Source: Thermoplasmata archaeon
GTDB lineage: Archaea > Thermoplasmatota > E2 > DHVEG-1
DNA: 45,137 bases
Direction of reading: 5' to 3'
Assembly: GCA_003942085.1 (NCBI GenBank)
Contig: DQIQ01000011.1
Location: 1-45,137 of the forward strand
A program made the translations under genes and the position numbers. Numbering within the stretch: position 1 is the first letter of the stretch; every line of letters begins with the position of its first letter. A model generated the notes under the pieces. That model ran no database searches and had not been told where the DNA came from. It worked only from the letters and a program-made list of their open reading frames with translations. Below are positions 1-8,165 of the stretch, in pieces.

Positions 1-507
1 GCAAGCTACGATCCCGATGGAACCATCACCTCATACGAATGGGACTGGAACAACGATGGCACCTACGAGGAGAGCCATACCACACCAGCTGCAGCTCATT
101 CGTGGGCAGATATGGGGAACTATCCCGTAACATTACGTGTCACCGATGATGATGATGCCACAGACACCATCACCAAGACAGTCGAGGTGAGTGGGGCGGT
201 CAACTTTACCATTGACATCACCGGAGGGTTCGGGGTCACCGCCGTCATCACAAACACCGGTACTATCAACGCAACCGATATCCAATGGACATTGACCTTG
301 ACCGGTGGTTTAGTCCTGCTTGGAAAGACGAAGAATGGCACGATCACATCGTTATCAGCGGAAACACCATCAACCGTCATAGATAAACCGATCTTAGGAT
401 TTGGTAAAACAACTATACAAGTGGATGTCACCTGTGCCGAAGGAGTATCGGTCACAAAATCGGTGACTGGAACCGTCTTTGTGTTCTTCGTCCTCGGAGT
501 AAGATAA
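1..507 (+). CDS. PKD-domain surface protein, C-terminal part (5' end outside window)
   Basis: The reading frame is open from base 1, so the start lies upstream. The first ~65 residues are the second half of a PKD-type domain (YEWDWNNDGTYEE, then a VTLRVTDDDD strand). The last ~95 residues form a beta-rich domain starting at GGFGVTAVITNTG and containing ILGFGKTTIQV; the same domain ends the proteins at 24240-25496 and 35866-37698. The chain stops with a short hydrophobic tail ending in VLGVR. PKD domains mediate protein or glycan contacts on archaeal surfaces. The C-terminal domain's function is unknown; placement at the extreme C-terminus in three exported proteins suggests an attachment or sorting role (inference). 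A T-run at 523-530 is the likely terminator. Confidence 0.85.
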   Translation, partial: ASYDPDGTITSYEWDWNNDGTYEESHTTPAAAHSWADMGNYPVTLRVTDDDDATDTITKTVEVSGAVNFTIDITGGFGVTAVITNTGTINATDIQWTLTLTGGLVLLGKTKNGTITSLSAETPSTVIDKPILGFGKTTIQVDVTCAEGVSVTKSVTGTVFVFFVLGVR

Positions 508-522
508 TTTACTCCACCTTCC

Positions 523-530
523 TTTTTTTT
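523..530 (+). terminator. T-run terminator after the PKD protein
   Basis: Eight consecutive T bases lie 16 bases after the stop codon. Archaeal RNA polymerase terminates on such T-tracts without needing a hairpin. Confidence 0.45.
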
Positions 531-643
531 CCATCTGGTTCGCCTAAAAGACATGCGGTTCATAGGATACGTTTTTAAGGAGGAAAAGAGAAGAACGGAA
601 TCAAAAAGTTTATATGTACACAAGCAAACAAGATGTACTGATT

Positions 644-838
644 ATGATAAGATTCGTGAAAATAATACTCATCACCTTTGGTGTAATGACTCTGAGTTTT
701 CTCTGTATCCTCTCATTAGCATACCTCGGCATACAGATACCCTTCCTTTTTCTTCTGTATCTTCTGTTCTTTGAAACAACGTTAATCTTCGTGCTAACCG
801 CAGTAGTCGTAAGGCATGCTCGTTCTGTACGGTCATAA
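644..838 (+). CDS. small two-helix membrane protein
   Basis: A 64-residue protein with two hydrophobic segments (about residues 5-27 and 29-53) and a basic tail (VRHARSVRS), so probably an integral membrane protein. An upstream in-frame ATG at 614 falls inside the TATA-like GTTTATATG (606-614). The ATG at 644 lies about 30 bases further on and would give a near-leaderless transcript, so I prefer it. No family is recognised. It stands alone between two surface-protein genes. Confidence 0.5.
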   Translation: MIRFVKIILITFGVMTLSFLCILSLAYLGIQIPFLFLLYLLFFETTLIFVLTAVVVRHARSVRS

Positions 839-955
839 AGAAAGAACAAACAGGGTTCTCATTCCTCCCATTTTGAATTTTTATCAATTCCAAACATTTA
901 AATGAATCCACAGGATAACAATTCTACCTGTGTTTAACAGGAGAGGATTTCTACC

Positions 956-2611
956 ATGAAAAAGAAAATACTTGGTATTTTTGTTGGTATGCTGCTGATA
1001 GCCACTGCTGTTCCAGCAATCGGGTCTCAGAACAATACCCTGAAAAACGCAACGACCCCAAGCATCGCTCCACCGGGGCTAAGAGCGGAGTGGACCCAGG
1101 CGCAGAAGCTTTTAGCCTCAGACGGCACATTCGGAGACTGTCTTGGTTATTCTGTTTCCCTGGATGGAGACACCGCCCTAATCGGTGCATTCAACGATAA
1201 TGCAGATGCAGATCTCTATGGCTCTGTCTACATATTCACTAGATCTGGCACCACCTGGACCCAGCAAGCCAAACTCATACCCACCGCTGGAGGATACTAC
1301 GATTATTTTGGATACGCGGTCTCTCTTGACGGTGATACCGCCCTCATCGGTGCACCTGGAAACTCGTTTAACCCGATCTATCCTGGGGCAGCCTATGTGT
1401 TCACCAGGACGGGGACGACGTGGACCCAGCAAGCAAGACTCGACCCCTCAGACGGTCAAGATGGCGATTATTTTGGAAACTCTGTCGCTCTTGATGGCGA
1501 TACCGCGATCATTGGATCAGAGTATTTCTCAGGCACAGGCTCTGCATATGTGTTTACTCGTAGCGGTATCACCTGGACACAGCAAACAAAGCTGATACCA
1601 CCAGATGGTTTCAATGGAGAATTGTTCGGTTTGTCTGTTTCTGTTGAGGGTAATACTGCTCTCATCGGAGCTCTCCTGGATGATGACAACGGACCTGGCT
1701 CTGGTTCAGCATATGTGTTTTCCCGTAGCGGCACCACCTGGACCCAGCAGGCTAAGCTGCTTGCCACTGACGGTGCATCCTTGGACTCGTTTGGTATCTC
1801 CGTTGCTCTTTTCGGTGACAACGCGCTCATCGGAGCTGAATGGGATAATGACAACGGAGAAAAATCTGGTTCAGCGTACGTGTTCACCCGTGCAGGTGCC
1901 ACATGGACCCAACAAGCAAAACTCCTACCCTCAGACGGGACGACACAGGATCTTTTTGGCCATTCTGTTTCTCTGGCCAATGACACCGCTCTCATAGGAG
2001 CAAACGAGGATGATGCTACCGGGAACTATTCTGGATCTGCTTACCTCTTCACCCGCAGCGGCACCACCTGGACCCAACAAGAAAAACTCCTGCCTGCAGA
2101 CCCCACAGAACAGAAGCTCTTTGGTGAGTCTGTCTCACTTGATGGTGACACCGCACTCATCGGAGCATACGGCGACGGGACCAACGGACCAGGTTCTGGC
2201 TCCACGTACGTGTTTACCAAAGCACCTGAAAACCAACCACCAGAAACACCAACTATACAGGGGCAAACCAACGGAAAAATAAAGAGATCATATACCTACA
2301 CGTTTGTCAGCACAGACCCTGACGGAGATGACGTGTTCTACTGCATCAACTGGAGCGATGGGACGGGGGAAACCTGCATTGGGCCTTATGATTCAGGAAA
2401 AGAAGTAAAGATAGCGCATATCTGGACGGAGAAGGGAACCTTCATCATCAAAGCCAAAGCCCAAGACGGGTTTGGTGGTGAAAGCCACTGGGGGACACTG
2501 AGTGTGACCATGCCCTGCTCATATACCATACCATTGATTCGGTTCTGGGAACAATTGTTCGTAAGATTCCCCGAGGCGTTTCCAATCTTACGGCACCTTA
2601 TGGGATACTAA
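956..2611 (+). CDS. secreted FG-GAP-type seven-bladed propeller protein with C-terminal HLM tail
   Basis: A signal peptide (residues 1-23, ending near AIGS) is followed by seven repeats of 51-55 residues between about residues 45 and 425. Each begins WTQQAKL (first copy WTQAQKL) and contains LFG.SVSLDGDTALIGA and SGSAYVFTR; this is the FG-GAP_2-like repeat pattern, and seven copies fit a closed beta-propeller. A PKD/Ig-like domain follows (VSTDPDGDDVFYCINW, residues ~440-525). The last ~23 residues form a separate amphipathic tail ending FPILRHLMGY, which resembles the end of the C1 peptidase at 41760-43637. A TATA box (CATTTAAATG, 895-904) and an SD-like AGGAGAGG near 939 precede the ATG. 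The likely role is extracellular adhesion or substrate binding. No catalytic motif is visible. Confidence 0.85.
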   Translation: MKKKILGIFVGMLLIATAVPAIGSQNNTLKNATTPSIAPPGLRAEWTQAQKLLASDGTFGDCLGYSVSLDGDTALIGAFNDNADADLYGSVYIFTRSGTTWTQQAKLIPTAGGYYDYFGYAVSLDGDTALIGAPGNSFNPIYPGAAYVFTRTGTTWTQQARLDPSDGQDGDYFGNSVALDGDTAIIGSEYFSGTGSAYVFTRSGITWTQQTKLIPPDGFNGELFGLSVSVEGNTALIGALLDDDNGPGSGSAYVFSRSGTTWTQQAKLLATDGASLDSFGISVALFGDNALIGAEWDNDNGEKSGSAYVFTRAGATWTQQAKLLPSDGTTQDLFGHSVSLANDTALIGANEDDATGNYSGSAYLFTRSGTTWTQQEKLLPADPTEQKLFGESVSLDGDTALIGAYGDGTNGPGSGSTYVFTKAPENQPPETPTIQGQTNGKIKRSYTYTFVSTDPDGDDVFYCINWSDGTGETCIGPYDSGKEVKIAHIWTEKGTFIIKAKAQDGFGGESHWGTLSVTMPCSYTIPLIRFWEQLFVRFPEAFPILRHLMGY

Positions 2612-2629
2612 AAAAATCCCCTCTATTCC

Positions 2630-2636
2630 TTTTTTT
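2630..2636 (+). terminator. T-run after the propeller gene
   Basis: A run of seven T bases about 18 bases after the stop codon lies between two convergent genes and may end the forward transcript. Confidence 0.35.
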
Positions 2637-2682
2637 ATCAATTCATACCATCTATGATATATTTACTCAAGAGACAGATTTT

Positions 2683-3645
2683 CTAAGGAATGTTGTAACG
2701 CAGATCCGCAAGGAGTCCGTCGTCCAGATCATGCTGGGCATCAGCACCAAAAATGTAGGTGCCATATTCGCTCAAATGTTTGAGATGGTACTGGAACCAT
2801 GCCGTGAAGTACCTGCGAGAGATATTATGCTGCAGCTCAACAGCGATTTCAGCTGGCTTGTCAACGCCAAACCGCTGACCGAACCTGGCGTAAAACTCAT
2901 CGATGAACCCGATATGGTTCCCCCCAGTGATCGCCACATACTCTTTTATCGTACCATTCGAAAGAAACGATGTGTACATCTTCACCACATCCTGCGGAGA
3001 AACCAACCCGTCGAGCGTGCCTACCTGCAACTGAATAGGCACCGTGATATTCCGCGCAGCAGACATCACCGACGGAAATCCTGCTGGAGCAAGACCGACC
3101 GCAGCATCGATACATGCGCCCGGGGTCCCGGTCGCTTCAACGCATCCCCCGCCACCCATGGAAAGACCGATCGCGCCCCGTGTTCCATTGTCAAACGCAC
3201 CGAAGATCGGTGAAAGACGACTGCTGTTCTGGGCCAGTAACGCATCAAACCCGCCGCGAAAACCAGACGCCCATTGGGTCGCATCCCAGGAGAGCTTATG
3301 CGGTGGTGTAAAACAAATCGTCACATATCCGTAAGAAGTCAGATGCTGGGGGATCCATTTGATGTTCCATGAAGACCCGGCAAACCCGTTCGCAACCACG
3401 ATCCCCGGGTAAGGCGCTCCAGAGGTATCGACCGGTGCACGCCACCCGTCACGGGTAGCTGGATAGCGGATCGTCGCCCGATAGATCCCATAGGGAGGCA
3501 CCAGGTACCACACCGTAAAAGAGCCGGTATGGAACGGCCCTGGTTGGTCAGGCGGTGGCACTGCAAGTGCACCAACCGAAGGAACCGAGAAACACAACAG
3601 CAGAACAACAGCAGCACCTCCAAGGATCATTTCACGCTTCTTCAT
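2683..3645 (-). CDS. secreted alpha/beta hydrolase, cutinase/PETase-like
   Basis: The protein has 320 residues with an N-terminal signal peptide (KKR then a hydrophobic core to about residue 27). The fold signature is clear: strand PGIVVANGFAG (possible oxyanion hole), nucleophile elbow GLSMGGGG with Ser near 160, acid QVGTLDGLVSP (Asp near 211) and base TGGNHIGF (His near 245). The GxSMGGGG elbow and strand order resemble bacterial cutinase and polyester-hydrolase (dienelactone-hydrolase-like) families; a simple exported esterase or lipase is equally possible. Four NGT/NIT/NSS-type sequons suggest a glycosylated extracellular enzyme. No anchor is visible, so it may be released. It is monocistronic and convergent with the propeller gene. 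Confidence 0.75.
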   Translation of the reverse strand: MKKREMILGGAAVVLLLCFSVPSVGALAVPPPDQPGPFHTGSFTVWYLVPPYGIYRATIRYPATRDGWRAPVDTSGAPYPGIVVANGFAGSSWNIKWIPQHLTSYGYVTICFTPPHKLSWDATQWASGFRGGFDALLAQNSSRLSPIFGAFDNGTRGAIGLSMGGGGCVEATGTPGACIDAAVGLAPAGFPSVMSAARNITVPIQLQVGTLDGLVSPQDVVKMYTSFLSNGTIKEYVAITGGNHIGFIDEFYARFGQRFGVDKPAEIAVELQHNISRRYFTAWFQYHLKHLSEYGTYIFGADAQHDLDDGLLADLRYNIP

Positions 3646-3926
3646 ACCAACACCATATTTTCAGAGATACATTAGATATTATCGCTGGTATTTAATATAT
3701 TCTCATCCGTTGGAATATCCTTCATCCCCAGTAATACCGCACTTAGAAACATCACAGACCCCTTCATGGCTCTCTGCTTCTTTGGCCCACCTCCGTGTTT
3801 TCATTCCTTTTTTTTACTGATCATCGGCAGTACACATCATGAAGTATCCAAAAAGGGAACATTTTAATAAAGAGCGAAAGGTTATTATTTTCATTGACTA
3901 AACAAAGAATGGAACGGTAAAAAAAA

Positions 3927-4541
3927 ATGACGCAAACCCCTGAGTTCACACAACCCCCGTGGGTGATCGGCTCCCAAAAAGAAGAAATGGCGTGGATAGA
4001 AGCAACCCATCCAAGTAAAAAAGGAAGAAACAACCGATCACGGCCGCAACAAAAATACTTACGAAATCTCCGCATTCAATTTGATTTCAATGTACCCTAC
4101 ACAAACAAAGGACCAACAACTGCTTGGTCAAAAATGATGCGGAAACTCACACGGACGAGCCTTGTCGAAGAAGGATTTGATCTGATCCCAACCATCGAAG
4201 TGCTCCTACGGGGGCTCACAAAAATCAAATTCAGGTATCTGGAAACCCTGACGATAGACAAAACGCCCTTTGAACCGTTCCCTGATGCGACGCATGATAT
4301 CCGAAAAACGATCGATGCACTTGAGCACTATTCAGGGGACAAACCAAGCGGTACTATCGTCGAAATAAAAGCAAACATGCCTCAAGGGAAAAAATGTAGG
4401 GCGACGATCACCCTTAAAAAGATTCATACCACAAAAGAGCACTCGGTCAACATTCAGATAAAAGGGGGAATACCGGAAGAGCTCTATCACGAGTTCCGGA
4501 ATTATTTAGATAAAAAACTAGGCGTAAAAGAGCTCGAGTAA
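3927..4541 (+). CDS. conserved-looking soluble protein of unknown function
   Basis: A 204-residue protein rich in charged residues, without signal peptide or membrane segment. The N-terminal ~40 residues are basic and polar (HPSKKGRNNRSRPQQK) and may be flexible. The rest alternates predicted strands and helices (IRIQFDFNVPY-like strand, LLRGLTKIKFRYLETL, then ATITLKKIHTTKEHSVNIQIKGG), with a C-terminal helix LYHEFRNYLDKKLGVKELE. I do not recognise a family. The ATG directly follows an A-run with no clear SD; a TTTTAATAAAG box near 3863 could be its promoter. Codon use looks native. Confidence 0.7.
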   Translation: MTQTPEFTQPPWVIGSQKEEMAWIEATHPSKKGRNNRSRPQQKYLRNLRIQFDFNVPYTNKGPTTAWSKMMRKLTRTSLVEEGFDLIPTIEVLLRGLTKIKFRYLETLTIDKTPFEPFPDATHDIRKTIDALEHYSGDKPSGTIVEIKANMPQGKKCRATITLKKIHTTKEHSVNIQIKGGIPEELYHEFRNYLDKKLGVKELE

Positions 4542-4644
4542 TGTTTTTTCATTTTGTCATTTTTTCTCACCAAATATATAAAGCAAGATGAAGAGAGTAC
4601 ATGATGGAAAAAGAAAAAAAATAGAGATAGGGAGGCGGTCGAAA

Positions 4645-4719
4645 ATGGAAATAATACTCATCGGAGCAACAGCAGCGTTGGGTGCTATGTATCCTTATTT
4701 TCGTTCTCTGATAGGATAA
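4645..4719 (+). CDS. 24-residue hydrophobic micropeptide with its own promoter and RBS
   Basis: A tiny frame encodes a 24-residue peptide beginning MEIILIGATAAL and ending PYFRSLIG. It is one short hydrophobic helix with a single acidic residue at the N-terminus and a single Arg near the C-terminus, as in small membrane-associated peptides. The support is regulatory: a TATA box ATATATAAAG at about 4573-4582, the strong SD GGGAGG at 4630-4635 ten bases before the ATG, and a T-run (4737-4745) after the stop. It lies between an unknown gene and the tandem Lrp gene. A partner cannot be inferred. Confidence 0.55.
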   Translation: MEIILIGATAALGAMYPYFRSLIG

Positions 4720-4788
4720 GCATCCATTTTTCCTCATTTTTTTTTAATGAGGCAGGAAAACAAAAGCATCATAAATTATTCGTCGTGC

Positions 4789-5760
4789 TTAGGCTTCAGG
4801 GAGGCATCGAAGTTTATGGATCTGTTGTATACTGATATATTCATATTTTCGGATGGCCCCCGGGAACTTTTCATTGATGTCCTCAAGCATATAATGGATC
4901 TGGTCTGAATCCTTTAGATCGGGTTCTAATTCAAGATCAGACACACCCGCCGAAGTACCAATGAAAACCAAATTGGGATTATATTTAATATATTCCATGA
5001 TGGCTTTTCGCTGGGTATGTTCTTTCAGATAGACGTCGACCTTAAACGGCTTGAGCCCTAATTTTGAGATATCGATACCAACCCGGAACCCCTGAATGAC
5101 TCCTTTTTTGATGAGATTCTTAAGCCTGTTGTGGACCATCTGCGTTGAACAATCAAGTTCTGATGCGAGGTCTACGAGGGGAATTCGAGCGTTTTCTACG
5201 ATGAGATTCAATAAACGGATGTCATAGTCATCGGTTTTTACCTCGGTTCCCACCCCGGTTATCTCGTATTTCAGTCGGTCTGATTTCTTATATTCGTTCT
5301 CAAGTAGATACGAACAGGGATAGGAATAGGCTTGGATGTAAATCGAGAAGATCTTTTCTGATAAATAATCCCCATACTTATCTAAGAGTTTTTCCCAGAA
5401 CTGATAGAACTCGGTGATGTTCCTCACCCAGACAAAAACCCCTAGATTATATCTTCCGATTATTGATTCAACGACCCATGTTCGCTTATCCTTGACAAGA
5501 TAGGTGATAATTTCGTTTTTGATTTCAGGGGTGACATATTGGTAGACCAGGTAGAATCGGAAGGCGATGTAGCCAAGCTTATAGGCGTCAATATGTGTCC
5601 AAAAACCAGTGATGATGCCATCCTGCTGCATGCGTTTTATCCGATAGGCGACCACATCCTTGCGCAGTCTGACTTTTTTCCCTATCTTGATTAACGATTG
5701 GCGGGAGTTAAGGTCTAGCTGGTAGAGTATTCGGCGGTCTTTGATATCGAGGTTGTTCAT
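4789..5760 (-). CDS. tandem (double) Lrp/AsnC-type transcription regulator
   Basis: 323 residues containing two Lrp-like halves. The first has an HTH opening LDIKDRRILYQLDLNSRQSL (residues 4-55) and a ligand-binding-like beta/alpha domain (about 60-150). The second HTH begins DDYDIRLLNLIVENARIPL (about 178-235, with the recognition-helix region CSTQMVHNRLKNL), followed by a second sensor-like domain to the C-terminus. Single-unit Lrp proteins are about 150-170 residues, so this is a duplicated, covalently dimer-like version, a form known in archaea. It is divergent from the glycosyltransferase/archaeosortase operon, with palindromes between the two, so it may regulate itself and that operon (inference). 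Confidence 0.85.
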   Translation of the reverse strand: MNNLDIKDRRILYQLDLNSRQSLIKIGKKVRLRKDVVAYRIKRMQQDGIITGFWTHIDAYKLGYIAFRFYLVYQYVTPEIKNEIITYLVKDKRTWVVESIIGRYNLGVFVWVRNITEFYQFWEKLLDKYGDYLSEKIFSIYIQAYSYPCSYLLENEYKKSDRLKYEITGVGTEVKTDDYDIRLLNLIVENARIPLVDLASELDCSTQMVHNRLKNLIKKGVIQGFRVGIDISKLGLKPFKVDVYLKEHTQRKAIMEYIKYNPNLVFIGTSAGVSDLELEPDLKDSDQIHYMLEDINEKFPGAIRKYEYISIQQIHKLRCLPEA

Positions 5761-5764
5761 TTTC

Positions 5765-5778
5765 TTACAAAAATGTAA
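5765..5778. promoter_or_regulatory. inverted repeat beside the tandem Lrp start (possible autoregulatory site)
   Basis: TTACA-AAAA-TGTAA is a perfect 5-bp inverted repeat four bases upstream of the Lrp start codon. A second inverted repeat, AATGAA (5778-5783) and TTCATT (5793-5798), overlaps its end. AT-rich dyads of this kind are typical Lrp targets; binding is not shown. Confidence 0.4.
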
Positions 5779-5819
5779 ATGAAGTTTAGTATTTCATTGT
5801 TTTGCTAGATTTTTTTTGT

Positions 5820-5833
5820 ATATAAGCTTATAT
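5820..5833. promoter_or_regulatory. 14-bp perfect palindrome with TATA character between divergent genes
   Basis: ATATAAGCTTATAT is its own reverse complement and holds TATA-like sequence on both strands. It lies 60 bases from the Lrp start and about 106 bases from the glycosyltransferase start, so it may act as a shared or bidirectional promoter core, or as an operator. Confidence 0.4.
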
Positions 5834-5868
5834 TTCTTGTTTTCTTTGGAGGTTTTAGTGGGGAGTGT

Positions 5869-5946
5869 ATGTATTACAAACCAGGACCAAACCATTATCT
5901 CATCGAGCCCTGCATCGAACAAGACGAGGTGACCGCCAGTGTTTGA
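5869..5946 (+). CDS. 25-codon leader reading frame overlapping the glycosyltransferase start
   Basis: An ATG at 5869 opens a 25-codon frame whose stop TGA (5944-5946) overlaps the GTG start of the glycosyltransferase (5939). The product begins MYYKPGPNHYLIEPC and has no recognisable domain. A GGAGG at 5848-5852 lies 16 bases upstream, rather far for an SD. It may be a leader peptide for translational coupling, or chance. Confidence 0.3.
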   Translation: MYYKPGPNHYLIEPCIEQDEVTASV

Positions 5947-7153
5947 GATACTGAACTGGTATGGACTGCTGACACTGACGCACCTTTTTGCCCAGATCAA
6001 CTTCGGACATCGCGATTACCTCAATTCCGTCAAGGAATCAGAACGCTTGGAATCACCCGAGATTCAAAAGCTTCGGAAATCATCCTATTTTTCCCAGAGC
6101 GTCGCCATCCTCATCCCGACCTACAACGAAGAACCAGTGGATCTGGAGCGATGCGTTCATTCCGCGCTCTCCCAAGAATACGGTGCGCCGGTCTTGGTGA
6201 TGGTCATCGATGACGGCAGTAAAGACAAACGCGGGATAAACCATATTAAAGAAAAATTCCGTGATACACCTGGCCTATCCATCCATGTGTTTGAGACAAA
6301 CAAAGGAAAACGACACGCGCAGAAATATGGATTCGATTTCTACGGCGACTCCGTCGATATCATCGTGACCATCGATAGCGATACGGTCCTTGCCGCTGAT
6401 AGTGTTTCTCAGCTTGTTCTCCTCTTTGCGGACCCTAAGGTCGGTGCAGTCACCGGTGATGTGCGGGCGATAAAACAGAATTTTTTAAGCACGCTCATCG
6501 ACGCACGATACTGGACTGCATTCAACCAGGAACGAGCAGCACAAAGCCTGTTCGGAACGGTGCTGTGCTGCTCAGGCCCGCTTGCCGCGTACCGAAATAC
6601 CATCATTCAAAAAATAAAAGAAAAATATGTCTCACAACGGTTCCTTGGCCAATACTGCACCTACGGCGATGACCGTCACCTGACCAACCTTATCTTAGAA
6701 CAAGGCTACACGGTCCACTATGAACGACGGGCGAAGGCATGGACATATGTCCCGCAGAAGATCAAGCCCTGGCTGAAACAACAGACACGATGGAACCGCA
6801 GCTTCTACCGAGAGCTTTTGTGGACGTTGAAACGAGTAGTGTTCAGACGGAAATATCAGAACATCTACATGGTCTATGATCTCTCCATGCAAAGCGTGCT
6901 GCCCATCCTACTGCTGGGGTCCCTCCTGTTTGTCTGCATCAAATCAGTGACGGAGAGCCCGCTGTACCTCTTTGGATATCTGACCATCCTTGTCGGCGTC
7001 GCACTCCTCCGAGGAAGCTATGCGTATCTGCGGACGCACGAAAAAATGTTCTTTCTATTTCCCTTGTATGCGTTTTGCCATATCTTTCTGTTAATACCAG
7101 TGAGGGTGTATGCGTTATGTACGTTAAAGACAACAAAATGGGGCACACGTTAG
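5939..7153 (+). CDS. membrane glycosyltransferase, GT2 family, hyaluronan/chitin-synthase-like
   Basis: 404 residues. A short N-terminal membrane helix (LLTLTHLFAQINF) is followed by a GT2 domain with VMVIDDGS (residues 88-94), TIDSDT with the DSD metal site at 146-148, the CCSGPLAAYR segment, GDDRHLT (243-249) and the processive-synthase motif QQTRW (281-285). At least three C-terminal helices follow, and the end TKWGTR matches the class I hyaluronan-synthase pattern. It should polymerise a UDP-sugar and export the chain; the sugar cannot be told. The start is GTG at 5939, with SD GAGGTGA (5926-5932) six bases upstream. It overlaps the archaeosortase gene by 37 bases. Exosortases are known to associate with exopolysaccharide genes, which fits. 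Confidence 0.85.
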   Translation: MFEILNWYGLLTLTHLFAQINFGHRDYLNSVKESERLESPEIQKLRKSSYFSQSVAILIPTYNEEPVDLERCVHSALSQEYGAPVLVMVIDDGSKDKRGINHIKEKFRDTPGLSIHVFETNKGKRHAQKYGFDFYGDSVDIIVTIDSDTVLAADSVSQLVLLFADPKVGAVTGDVRAIKQNFLSTLIDARYWTAFNQERAAQSLFGTVLCCSGPLAAYRNTIIQKIKEKYVSQRFLGQYCTYGDDRHLTNLILEQGYTVHYERRAKAWTYVPQKIKPWLKQQTRWNRSFYRELLWTLKRVVFRRKYQNIYMVYDLSMQSVLPILLLGSLLFVCIKSVTESPLYLFGYLTILVGVALLRGSYAYLRTHEKMFFLFPLYAFCHIFLLIPVRVYALCTLKTTKWGTR

Positions 7154-7653
7154 ACATCGGCCTACGGGCATCAATAATCCTTGCCTGTGTCGCGTATCTC
7201 ATCATCGGATATCCATCCTACGAGCCGTTACCGAAAATCACCGCGACTGCAGATACGTTCTTTCTGAACACCATAGGCATCCATACCGTCAATACCGGGC
7301 GTTTCATCGTCGTGTCATTCCCCGGGGCAGACCGCATCTATGAGCTCTCCTCGGAATGTTGCGGACTGATCCTTTTTGAGATGTTCTTTATCGCGGTCTT
7401 CCTCGTTCCAAGCTTCTCCTACAAACATCGCTTCATCGCAGTTCTCTTCCTGCCTTTACTGTTCATCGGCAACATTGTCAGGATTGCATTGGGTATCATC
7501 ATCGGATATCAGATCTCCGCTGATGCATCGGTGTTCTTCCATGACACCTTCGGCCAAATCCTGATCTTTATCTGGGTCATTGTGTGTTTTCTCGTCTGGT
7601 TGAAGATTACGAAGAATTTCCCACAGGAAAGAATAGAGGTGAAAAGGATATGA
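7117..7653 (+). CDS. archaeosortase/exosortase family cysteine transpeptidase
   Basis: 178 residues, largely hydrophobic, with about five membrane segments. The three family residues are present: Cys81 in SSECCGL (family consensus (A/E)xCSG, here with Cys instead of Ser), Arg122 in GNIVRIA, and His142 in FFHDTFGQ. These proteins cleave C-terminal sorting signals and transfer the protein to a surface lipid or glycan. The ATG at 7117 is chosen because GAGGGTG (7102-7108) lies eight bases before it; in-frame alternatives are 7075 and 7138. It overlaps the glycosyltransferase upstream and shares ATGA with the next gene. The subfamily is not assigned. A PGF-CTERM-type candidate substrate is encoded at 19805-22285. 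Confidence 0.85.
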   Translation: MYVKDNKMGHTLDIGLRASIILACVAYLIIGYPSYEPLPKITATADTFFLNTIGIHTVNTGRFIVVSFPGADRIYELSSECCGLILFEMFFIAVFLVPSFSYKHRFIAVLFLPLLFIGNIVRIALGIIIGYQISADASVFFHDTFGQILIFIWVIVCFLVWLKITKNFPQERIEVKRI

Positions 7654-8132
7654 AGAAAAAACAACGAATGATGATGTGTATGCTGCTGCTGATGATAGGA
7701 CTCATCACACTAGGAATAAATACAGCCACCGCCACGGCTCTGGGGCAGACCACCCTGTTGGTGACCACGGATTCCGCCTGGGAACATGCTCACGAGGGGG
7801 ATACGTTTGTCGTCAGAGCCGATGTGAAGAATATCGGTGATCAGCCCGCGTTAATAACCCAAGTAAGTCTGGAGAACATCCCTGATAATTGGATAGTACG
7901 ACCGCATCAACAATTGATCCTCACTCTCATACCAGGACAGGTAAAGGCAAGATTCTTTGTCGTCGAGCGAGGAGCGACAGATTCGACTATTTACGCAACA
8001 GCACAGGCGTACAATGCTCCACTGGTTCAATCAAACAGGATCGCGATTCCAATCAATGTGTGGATGGTAGCAGGTCTCTTCCTTGTTTGCGGAATGGTGC
8101 TGTACCGAGAGACGAAAATTCGGAAGAATTAG
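7650..8132 (+). CDS. membrane-anchored exported beta-domain protein, archaeosortase neighbour
   Basis: 160 residues: signal peptide (MKKKQRMMM then a hydrophobic core, about 1-27), one ~95-residue beta-sandwich-like domain of CARDB/NEW3 character (VRADVKNIGDQPALITQVSLENIP, then LTLIPGQVKARFFV), and a C-terminal helix (VWMVAGLFLVCGMVLY) with basic end ETKIRKN. The ATG overlaps the archaeosortase stop (ATGA), and the SD GAGGTGA (7636-7642) is seven bases upstream. Anchor topology with this coupling suggests an accessory or dedicated partner of the archaeosortase. The tail lacks PGF, PEF or VPxxxP, so it is not an obvious sorting substrate. Confidence 0.75.
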   Translation: MKKKQRMMMCMLLLMIGLITLGINTATATALGQTTLLVTTDSAWEHAHEGDTFVVRADVKNIGDQPALITQVSLENIPDNWIVRPHQQLILTLIPGQVKARFFVVERGATDSTIYATAQAYNAPLVQSNRIAIPINVWMVAGLFLVCGMVLYRETKIRKN

Positions 8133-8165
8133 GAAAAATATCACCGGATGATCTGAGGAAAACCC

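Noticed and set aside
3700-3800. 33-codon minus-strand frame (MKTRRWAKEAESHEG)
   Set aside because: No SD or promoter found and no family; too weak to annotate.
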